This document shows, one piece after another, positions 8,483-15,929 of a stretch of DNA of 17,792 nt. Position numbers and translations under genes: made by a program. The notes below the pieces were generated by a model that saw only the letters and a program-made list of their open reading frames with translations, was not told where the DNA came from and did no database searches. This stretch comes from CAVYGM01 sp963768025 (GTDB lineage: Bacteria > Bacteroidota > Bacteroidia > Cytophagales > Spirosomataceae), in the NCBI GenBank assembly GCA_963768025.1, contig CAVYGM010000007.1, forward strand, positions 1 through 17,792, in the 5' to 3' direction. Position 1 is the stretch's first letter; the number at the start of each line of letters is the position of its first letter.

Positions 8483-11400
8483 TTACAGACCTACATTCAA
8501 GCCCTACCATGAACACCCGTGGCTTCGGATACGCGTACAAATCCACGCCCTGATCGAAGGCTGAACCTGAGGTAGATACTTCGGGATCATAGCCCTGGAA
8601 CTTAGTACGCAGGAAGAAGTTCTGGGCCGAGACAAACGCCCGTAGTCGATTCAGGTGCAGTTTGTCGGTGATCTTGGTAGGGAACCGATACGCCAGCAGG
8701 AAGTTGCGGCCGCGCAGGAACGAACCATCCTGCACCCGGTAGGTATCGTTGTTGGTGTTGTAGCCCGCCGATACCGGACGAAGCTGGGCCAGGGGCGTAT
8801 CCTGATTTTCGGGAGTCCAGCCGTTCAGTACGGTCTTGAAGCTGTTGGCAATTCCCACGCGGTCTTCGGCGGAGTGCTTGCTGCGGAACAGGACATCATT
8901 TCCAAACATGAATTGCAGATCTACGGTCAGATCAAAGTTTCCGTAGCTAAAGGTGTTCAGGAAGGTACCGAAGCCATCGGGAATACCCTTGCCGATAATC
9001 ACCCGGTCGTTGTCGTTGATCTTGCCGTCGTTGTTGGTATCCTGGTACTTAATGTCCCCCGGTTTTTTGAGGTACTTAGCCGCCTCCGATTCTTCGCTGG
9101 TATTCCAGGTACCCAGGTGTACAAAGCCAAAGAAGGAACCTACCGGCTCGCCTTCCCGGATGATGGTGGAACCAGAGAAAATATCAGCGCCTCCCGTCAG
9201 GGCCTTCACCCGGTTGCGGTTGAAGGAGATGTTGAAGGTGGAGTTCCAGGTGAATTTGGGGGTGGCGATGTTCACGGTATTGACGGCAAACTCCACACCC
9301 TGGTTCACCATACTGCCCACGTTCTGGCTGACAGTCGTGAAGCCGCTGCTTGATGGTACGGGAGCGCTCAACAGCATGTTGGTGGTGAGTTTGCGGTACA
9401 CGTCGGCTTCCAGTGAAATGCGGTTGTTAAACAATCCCAGTTCTAGGCCAGCGTCCGTTTGTAGGGTTTTCTCCCAGCGCAAGTCCGGATTGGCCAGGCG
9501 GTTTACGCCAATGCCCACCTGGCGGGCACCGTTGAAAATCACGGAGTAGTTGCCCAGACCCGCGAGTGACTGGTAAGCGGTGATTTCGGAGTTACCGGTG
9601 GCGCCGATACTCGTGCGTAGTTTGAGGTTCGAAACCACGGGAATGCTCTTCATAAACTCCTCCTCGGTAACGCGCCAGGCCAAAGCTGCCGACGGAAACA
9701 GGGCGTACTGATTGGCGGAGCCAAATTTAGAGGAGCCATCAATCCGGCCCGTGAAGGTCAGCAGGTATTTGTCTTTCAAACCATAGTTGATACGACCAAA
9801 GTAGGAGTTTAAGCCGTAGGCACTAGCGCTCGGAAGAGGGAGCCACCGCTACGGCACCGGCCCCCAGGTTGTTGAACTGGAAGTAGTCGTCCTGAAAGCG
9901 CTGAGACTGGGCCTGCGAGGTAAACCGGTCTACGTGCTGCCAGGCTACCCCCAGCAGGGCGTTGACGGAGTGAATATTGGCAATTCGGGTATTGTAGGTG
10001 AGGTAATTCTCAAACTGCCAGGAGTTGTGACGAGCATTGTTGATGGAGGCATCACCGCCCTGGTTCCGCGAAATATAGTTGAGCGTGCGACCGCCGTAGT
10101 AATCAATCCGCTGGTTGATGATGTTGGTACCCAGCGTGGTGCGCAGTTCGAGCCCCTTGGCCAGGTTGATATTCGAATACACACTACCGAGCATTGTCTG
10201 GGTTTTGACCAGGTAAATACGCTCCGTCACGACCTGAATGGGGCTACCACCGCCTTCCATGCCGGGGTAGTCTTCATTGCTGCCCCAGCGGCCGTCGGGG
10301 TATTTTACCGGAATGATGGGAAGTTCTTCCAGTACCTGACGCATGGGAATAATTCCCCCACCGCCTAGGGGATCTACCTGGTTTTCGCTCTGATCGTTGT
10401 AGCTCAGTGAACCGCCTACTTTGAGCCACTTCTTGATTTGGCTGTCCATCACGAAACGTCCCGAATACCGCTTCAGCCACGACTCTTTCATGAGGCCTTC
10501 TTCATTTCGATAGCCCATATAAAGGCCGAAGTTGTCTTTGCCATTACCCCCCGCAAAGGAAAGCTGGTGGTTCTGAGTTTTTGCCTTGCGAAAAGCTTCG
10601 TCCTGCCAGTCGGTATCATACAGCGGTTTGCCGCTGGCATCGAACAGCAGCGGATTCGTCCGTTTGGTTTTAGGATCAGTGAATTTGCCACCCGCCCAGC
10701 CTACGGGATCATATTTCTTGGCGTTTTGGTAGGCAATGTCTTCCGCCCGTAAAAACTCCTCCGAGTTAAGCAAAGGAATCTTCTTGGGTAGCACCCCCAC
10801 GCTGAACTCGGTGTCGTAGTTGACGCTACCACCGCTGGTGCTGCCGCGCTTGGTCGTAACCAGAATCACCCCGTTGGCACCGCGTGCTCCGTAAATAGCC
10901 GTGGCCGAAGCGTCTTTCAAAACCTCCACGGAAGCGATGTCGTTGGGGTTGATGAAGTCAATGGGTGTGCTGCCGTTGGCCAGGTCGGTGGCGTTCAGGA
11001 TCACTCCGTCGATGACGTAAAGTGGGTTGTTGGCCACACTCACCGAGGTATTTCCCCGGATGCGGATATTAGCGCGTCCGCCCGGGCGGCCGGAGTTGGT
11101 CGAAACGTTCACCCCGGTGATGCGACCGCTCAGGGCCTGGTTGAGTGAGGCCACCGGCCGCTCCCGCAAGGTTTCGCCCTTCACGGTACCTACAGCCCCG
11201 GTAAGGTCAGACTTTTTCTGTACGCCATACCCTACTACCACTACCTCATCCAGTGATTTGTTGTCCACGCTCATCTTTACGTCGATTTGCGTCTGATTTC
11301 CCACCTGTATTTCCTGGGTACTATATCCCACAAAACTGAACACCAGCGTCGGGTTGGCTTCGGGAATATCCAGCTCGAAGGCACCTTCCCCGTTGGTGGT

Positions 11401-11974
11401 GGTACCCCGTGTGGTACCCTTTACAACCACGCTCACGCCGGGAAGCCCGGAGCCATTTTCGTCTTGTACCGTTCCGCGGACGATGCGCTTGGGTGCTTCT
11501 ACTTTCACAAGTGAAGCGTTCATATCCGACTCCGCCGGGGCAGAGGCCGCCGGGGCGGGTCTTTCGGGGCTCATTCGGGCTTCAATTTTTACCTTTTGAA
11601 GATTCACCGCACCACTTCCAGCCGGGGTCTCCGTGATGACGTAGGTGCCGTTTCTGATTTTCTTAAATCTCAGATTGGTAGACCGCAGGATGTTTTCGAG
11701 GTTGCGTTCGATGGACAAGGAGTAATCCAGGGCCTCGGCAGAAATACTCCGGCTGTTCACCAGGCGATCTTCAAACACGATCTCGACGCTGTAATGCTGT
11801 TGAACTTCCAGAAGTACCGCTTTTAATTTGATCATTTTTGGAGTGGAGAGCACGGATTTCTGCTGGGCAAAAGCCAGGGTTTGGGACGATACCCGCAGGG
11901 GAAGTGCCAGAGCGAGCAGTACCACAAGCCCGATAGAGCCGGGAGTGTAAAGGTAGTTTTAACATAACAATCAT
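8483..11974 (-). CDS. susC: SusC/RagA family TonB-dependent receptor with STN domain (frameshifted)
   Basis: This is an outer-membrane beta-barrel importer working with SusD and TonB. From the N-terminus: a signal peptide (GLVVLLALALPL); an STN domain at about 45-110 (IKLKAVLLEVQQHYSVEIVF to TYVIT); a carboxypeptidase-regulatory-like domain (VRGTVQDENGSGLPGVSVVV); the SusC signature LDEVVVVGYG; a plug (RIRGNTS, PLYVIDGVI, ATAIYGARGANGVILVTTK); and the barrel up to YPKPRVFMVGL. The STN domain marks it as a transducer that signals to FecR. Three net +1 changes are seen: near 11955 in the signal peptide, near 9832 (APSSE into SAYGLNSYFG) and near 8495. Correcting the last restores the usual end GLNVGL and a TAA at 8483-8485. 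The corrected length is about 1160 residues, typical of the family. The start ATG overlaps the FecR stop as ATGA. Confidence 0.9.
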
Positions 11975-12983
11975 GATTTAGGATTAAGATTAGGATTTAG
12001 GAGTAGCAAAGTTTTCTTCTCTTTTCTGATTTCTAGATTCAATACTTCTCTGATTACATCGAGCAGGTCTTCGGCGGTTTGGGCTTTGAAGTTGCCGGTG
12101 ATGGTTCGGGCCGCGATTTCGGGGTCGTTCGGTGCGTACCACCAGGCCGAAGCTTTCTTGCAGCAGGTTGCAGATTTCCTGCACGGACGTATTGTTAAAT
12201 ACAAACCGCTGTTCTTTCCAAGCTGATTCGGCTTCAGGATTTTCGCTAGCCTCAACGGTAAGGTCGCCTTTCTGATCCATCGTTGCCCGTTCGCCGGGTT
12301 TCATCATCAGCTGTTTCTTGTCGGTACCCTGGGTATAATCCAGGCGAATCTTTCCCTGAGTGAGGGCTACCTTGGTACCTCTGGGCCGGGCATATACCGT
12401 GAATTCGGTACCCAGCACCTCCACCTGGAAGATGTCGGACGTTTTGACCACAAACCGACGGTTGTCGAGGGTATGCCGGACCGAAAACTCGGCTTCACCC
12501 TCCAGCTGCACTTCCCGCGTTCCGGTATCGAACCCCAGGCGGGGTACCCACAGCGTCGAATTGGCATTGAGGGTTACGCGGCTGCCATCCCGCAGCACAA
12601 AAGAGCTTGTTTGACCGTATTCGGTTTGTAGGATCGGTACAGGAGGGGTTTCCGAAATAGCCAGGCCCCCAGTCCCACCATCAGTATCAGCGGAAGCGGC
12701 CATCATCCATCTTCCCGAGAAAAGCCGTTTCAGGGTACTTGGGTGCGTTGGCTCGGTCAGATCGTGCTGGGTCTGCTCATCAAATCGGCCGAGAGGGTAG
12801 CAAAGGCACCGTCGGAATCCGGCACATACTGCGGCGACTTCATCTCCCATTCGAATAGCCACTGGTGGAATTGCTCGGTACTGTCCGCTTTTTTGAGCCA
12901 CTCTTCGGTAGCCTGTCTTTCCAGGGGTGTGGCCCGACCCGCCAGGTACTCGAAAGGCTATGTTTGGTGATGGTTTGTTCCAT
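11971..12983 (-). CDS. FecR family anti-sigma factor (frameshifted)
   Basis: This is an inner-membrane regulator that holds the ECF sigma factor and receives the signal from the SusC STN domain. Frames read in order give: MEQTITKH; the N-terminal helical region PFEYLAGRATPLERQATEEW; a transmembrane segment LILMVGLGAWLF; then the periplasmic FecR domain (SSFVLRDGSRVTLNANS, GEAEFSVRH, FQVEVLGTEFTVYA, VALTQGKIRL, LMMKPGERAT); and the C-terminal secretin/STN-like part NDPEIAARTITGNF. The corrected length is about 337 residues, normal for the family. Five frame changes lie near 12950, 12770, 12690, 12650 and 12142, the densest cluster per kb in the window. It lies 74 nt after the sigma gene and its TGA overlaps the SusC ATG. 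Family assignment is firm; the integrity of the gene is not. Confidence 0.85.
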
Positions 12984-13057
12984 GCGTTCTTGATTGTATA
13001 AGCGACATGGCAGGGAAGTGAGTATCCTGACCGGAGTGGCAGTCTAGTGGATAATAA

Positions 13058-13699
13058 TCAGTAGCAAAAGAGGGTGATCCAGTCTCCTTTCAGCGCCTCG
13101 CGGAGGTGGCGAAGTGCTTTTGAAATATGGACCTCCACCGTTTTAGGCGATATCCGCAGCTCGTCGGCGATCTCGTTGTATTTCTTATTGTCAAATCGAC
13201 TCATCAGAAACACCCGCTGGCATTGGCTGGGCAGCTGGGCGATGGTTTCGTTGACCTTTAAAAACAGGTGGTTGTACTGAATCTCGGCGTCCGGGGCGGG
13301 CTGCTGACTCTCCTGCTGGTTGTCGGATGAAGTATCCAGGGTAGTAGTACGGCCAAATTCCCGGCGCAGGTAGGTAAAAGCCTCGTTTCGCACGGACCGG
13401 AACAGGTAGCTGGTGTAGGAAGTAGTGATATGCCGGTAAGCCTCGGTTTTGTAAAACTGAAAAAACACCTCGCTGACCAGGTCCTCGGCAATCTGCCTCG
13501 AATACACAAACCGCACCGCGTGGCTGCACAAAGGGGCGTAGTGTTTCCTGAATAGGAGTTCCAGGCCCTTGCGGGGGTCGTGTTCAAACGTTGCTTTCAG
13601 TAACAGTTCGGCATCGAATTGTCTGGTTTTTTCTTCTAATCCATTTGCCTTGGGCGATGGCTTCTCGGGTTCCAACTGACCAGATAAAAGTGATTGCAT
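13058..13699 (-). CDS. ECF RNA polymerase sigma-70 factor (Bacteroides expansion type)
   Basis: This intact 213-residue sigma factor directs RNA polymerase to the sus operon, probably including its own promoter. Region 2 is at about 40-110: LELLFRKHYAPLCSHAVRFV, the IAEDLVSEVFFQFY helix, and SYLFRSVRNEAFTYLRR. A polar linker rich in Gln and Ser follows. Region 4 is at about 150-205: LPSQCQRVFLMSRF, YNEIADELRISPKTVEVHIS and KALRHLREAL, a typical HTH. The arrangement sigma, FecR, SusC with STN, SusD is the classical trans-envelope signalling module of Bacteroidota. There is an extra N-terminal extension of about 30 residues, rich in Pro, Lys and Glu. This is the first gene of the operon. Confidence 0.93.
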   Translation of the reverse strand: MQSLLSGQLEPEKPSPKANGLEEKTRQFDAELLLKATFEHDPRKGLELLFRKHYAPLCSHAVRFVYSRQIAEDLVSEVFFQFYKTEAYRHITTSYTSYLFRSVRNEAFTYLRREFGRTTTLDTSSDNQQESQQPAPDAEIQYNHLFLKVNETIAQLPSQCQRVFLMSRFDNKKYNEIADELRISPKTVEVHISKALRHLREALKGDWITLFCY

Positions 13700-13742
13700 A
13701 CAGAAGTTTTTTCAGTAGTTATCCGTAAGGACTCACAACCTG

Positions 13743-13752
13743 GGGTATACCC
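13743..13752. promoter_or_regulatory. palindrome GGGTATACCC upstream of the sigma gene
   Basis: This perfect 10-bp palindrome lies 43 nt before the sigma factor ATG, within the only region that can hold the operon promoter. It could be an operator or part of the promoter. No good TTG-N19-TAnnTTTG match was found next to it, so the role is only a guess. Confidence 0.3.
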
Positions 13753-13823
13753 TTAGTGATTTGCATAAAAAAAAGATTAAATTTTATAAAAAGGTGTTTT
13801 TGGCGTTTTTGAAGGGTTTTTTA

Positions 13824-13858
13824 AAACAAAAAGCCGACGGGATGGATACCCGCCGGCT
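13824..13858 (-). terminator. Rho-independent terminator after the receiver-like/GAF gene
   Basis: A 10-bp stem (13832-13841 with 13849-13858) carries one A/C mismatch and a 7-nt loop. On the minus strand it reads AGCCGGCGGG...CCCGTCGGCT followed by TTTTGTTTTAA. It lies about 70 nt beyond the stop codon at 13930 and separates that gene from the sigma operon. Confidence 0.7.
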
Positions 13859-13883
13859 CTGGTGTGGACACAGGATATATATC

Positions 13884-13925
13884 AAAGGGAAAGCAATCCG
13901 GTGTGAATCCCGAAACTACCCCCTG
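13884..13925 (+). promoter_or_regulatory. cobalamin-riboswitch-like core, probably partial
   Basis: On the plus strand AAAGGGAA (13884-13891), 8 nt, GGTGTGAATCC (13900-13910), then ACTACCCCCTG (13915-13925) follows the order of the conserved cobalamin aptamer core (AAGGGAA, GGTGnnAnTCC, CTGnCCCCGCAACTG). The segment GCAA and a clear B12 box are not seen, and no plus-strand gene follows, since the sequence runs into the opposite strand of the GAF-like gene. It may be a degenerate orphan or a coincidence. Confidence 0.25.
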
Positions 13926-13929
13926 TTTG

Positions 13930-14745
13930 CTAGGCCGTCATGCCCAGCTCCCGGTACATGGTGACCCGGTGGCGAATCCCTTCCTGATTTTCACGGAGCA
14001 GGGAAGCGACCGTTTTCAAAAGGTCCGTTTCGGCCTGATCCCAAACCCGCTGGTTGAGGGTATCCACCACGCCCAGGTAGCTAACCTCCCCGTTGGCCTG
14101 CCGAATGGATACTTCGTAGGAAGAATTGAATGGGCCCGGAAACTGAGGTTGGCCGGGGGCCGAAACCTCATGCACCACGAGGGAAGGATGCTTCTTATGG
14201 ATGGAGATACCCCGGACGTATATCCGGCTTACTTCCAGGATGTCCAGAATCACCTTCAAGGCGTTCTCAATCCTGTTTTCGGTAGCTTGGTAGAGCTCCG
14301 AGGCAAAGCGGGCCGCTACCTTGTCAAACAACAACCGCCGGTCGTGGCAGGTCTGGCTGATTTTGTCCGACACGCTTTTTTCCCATTTGGCCAACACCTG
14401 TTTCAGCGTATAAATCCAGGCTGTGGGCTGACTAAGGCTTTGATACGATTTTTCGGTATAGGATAGCGCGGAATGCGAAGGAGCCACAAAGGGAGTGTTC
14501 TCGCTGATAACCAAGCAGGCCACCGTACTGCCCAATGCCTGGACCAGGTCTTTTGAGGGGCCGTCGGGCAGTCGGTGACTGGTAATCAGAATATCGTATT
14601 TTGATTGACAGCAGGCCAGGAGGGCTTGTTTTTTGGTGGGTACGTGCTGAAACTCAAAAGTATAGCCGGCGGCTTGTAGCGAATGGCTCAGACTAAGCGA
14701 CCACGCCGAGGGAAAGGAGACTAGCAGTAATTTTAAAGGTTCCAT
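13930..14745 (-). CDS. degenerate receiver-like and GAF-like domain regulatory protein
   Basis: This intact 271-residue cytoplasmic protein has no signal or membrane segment. Residues 1-115 look like a response-regulator fold: beta strand LKLLLVS, YDILITSHRLPDG and CLVIS. However, the acidic pair after the first strand is absent, and Ser56 stands where the phospho-accepting Asp is expected, so phosphorylation is unlikely. Residues about 125-270 resemble a GAF domain: IENALKVILDILEVSRIYVR, a central strand pair, VSYLGVVDTLNQRVW and an ETDLLKTVASLLREN helix. There is no output domain such as HTH, kinase or cyclase, so it probably works by protein contact or small-molecule sensing. It lies between the two-component pair and the sigma gene on the same strand, with its own terminator. 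The function is unknown. Confidence 0.7.
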   Translation of the reverse strand: MEPLKLLLVSFPSAWSLSLSHSLQAAGYTFEFQHVPTKKQALLACCQSKYDILITSHRLPDGPSKDLVQALGSTVACLVISENTPFVAPSHSALSYTEKSYQSLSQPTAWIYTLKQVLAKWEKSVSDKISQTCHDRRLLFDKVAARFASELYQATENRIENALKVILDILEVSRIYVRGISIHKKHPSLVVHEVSAPGQPQFPGPFNSSYEVSIRQANGEVSYLGVVDTLNQRVWDQAETDLLKTVASLLRENQEGIRHRVTMYRELGMTA

Positions 14746-15147
14746 AGTGCTGTAGTTGAAAGAAGAAGCATAACGTTGAGTAAAATTATATACGGGTTTG
14801 AACCAAAGAATTTATTCAGCTTTGTGAGGAGGGCAACACCATCAGGAGGAGGTCCTCTCTGAGGATATTGATTATAATAGCTGTTTTCTTGCTCCCTGGA
14901 TAAGTTAAAAAACACTACCTGTTCGCATTGTAAACAGGTAGTGAAAAGCTAGGGATGGCCATCAGATTGGTGTAGTGCTTACAATTGATTGGCTGCAATT
15001 GGCAAATAAGATTGTGCGTGTGTACAGATGTCCTACTGCCCGTGGATCATAATTCAAAGGTGGAGAAAAAAAAGGTTCTGGTTCGGAATTTGGATGTGAA
15101 CGGATTGTCACAGACGGTAGAAAACAGAATATGGGGGGTGGAGAGCC
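14746..15147. other. intergenic region with terminator and putative promoter
   Basis: This 402-bp gap separates the LytTR regulator stop and the GAF-like gene. Apart from the terminator at 14907-14943, it should contain the promoter of the GAF-like gene. TAATTTTA on the minus strand near 14785 resembles the Bacteroidota -7 box but has no properly spaced TTG. A 60-codon minus-strand frame (14733-14915) overlaps the next gene and starts within the terminator, so it was not accepted. Nothing else is seen. Confidence 0.4.
14907..14943 (-). terminator. Rho-independent terminator of the kinase/regulator operon
   Basis: A perfect 11-bp stem CACTACCTGTT/AACAGGTAGTG (14913-14923 with 14933-14943) has a 9-nt loop and is followed on the minus strand by six Ts. 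It lies about 200 nt downstream of the LytTR regulator stop. The long 3' untranslated stretch between them shows no gene. Confidence 0.8.
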
Positions 15148-15925
15148 CTACCGGAAGTCGAAATGGTTCAGAAATGCTTCTTTGTAGTTGCGTCCCAGGG
15201 GAATGTCAAAGGAATCTACGCGAACTTCGTAATCGTTGAAGGAATCGACGCGGTCGAGATTGACGGCATACGAGCGGTGGGTGCGGATGAGCCGGGGCAT
15301 CGCCAAACGATCCAGTACGGCACTGAGCGACTGCCGGATGGCCAGTTTTTGTCCGTCGGCCTGGATCAGTGTATGGTTATTGTCGGCTTCGAGGTACAGA
15401 ATGGCACTGAGGGTGATTTTGACAAAGCGGTAGTTGTTCTTGATAAAAATCTGGTCGTCTACTTTCAGAATGGAGTCGCGGGTAAGGCCCTCGTGGCTGT
15501 TGGAGGACGAGGATTCAGATTCCAGGAACCGGCGGTTGACTCATTCGGATGGCGAAGTTGTTCAGCGCCATTTCTATGGAGATGCGCAGGCTGGTCAGAT
15601 TGTAGGGCTTGGGAATATAGGCCGCCGGAAACGTTTGCTTGGCCCTTTGAATAGTATCCTTATCGGATAAGGCCGTGAGGTAGATGACCGGCACCGACCG
15701 AATCGCCAGAATGTGCTGCACGGTTTCTATGCCGTCCCAATCCCCTTTTATATTGATGTCGCATATGAGCAGATCAACGGGGGTACGTTGGAAAATTTCG
15801 AGGGCGCTGCGCCCGTTGGCAGCGGTACCTACCACGGCATATCCCTCCATTTCGAGGGTTTCGCTCATTTCCATGGCCAGGATGGCCTCGTCTTCCACCA
15901 GTAAGATTTGGATTGGTTCGGGCAT
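15148..15925 (-). CDS. LytTR-family response regulator (one frameshift)
   Basis: This DNA-binding partner of the adjacent histidine kinase begins with a complete receiver domain at about 1-120: acidic LLVEDEA, phospho-acceptor Asp in LLICDINIKGDWDG, Thr in VIYLTAL and Lys in AYIPKPY. A C-terminal LytTR domain at about 150-255 reads ILKVDDQIFIKNN, ILYLEADNNHTLI, RLIRTHRSYAVNLDRV and IPLGRNYKEAF. A net +1 change near 15545, in the linker between the domains (after NNFAIRM), separates the two. Correcting it gives about 258 residues and a TAG at 15148-15150. The gene starts 4 nt after the kinase stop codon. The target genes cannot be deduced. Confidence 0.88.
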
Positions 15926-15929
15926 GACG

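Noticed and set aside
8655..9353. 232-codon plus-strand frame opposite SusC
   Set aside because: It lies entirely antisense to a well-supported SusC gene, and its valine- and glycine-rich composition is a mirror of that gene's codons.
13761..13964. 67-codon plus-strand frame over the terminator region
   Set aside because: It spans the terminator hairpin and poly-A stretches, begins with Lys-rich low-complexity residues, and has no recognisable motif.
14733..14915. 60-codon minus-strand frame with a hydrophobic C-terminus upstream of the GAF-like gene
   Set aside because: It starts at a GTG just after the terminator hairpin, overlaps the following gene by 13 nt, and has no recognisable motif; the C-terminal hydrophobicity comes from AT-rich leader sequence.
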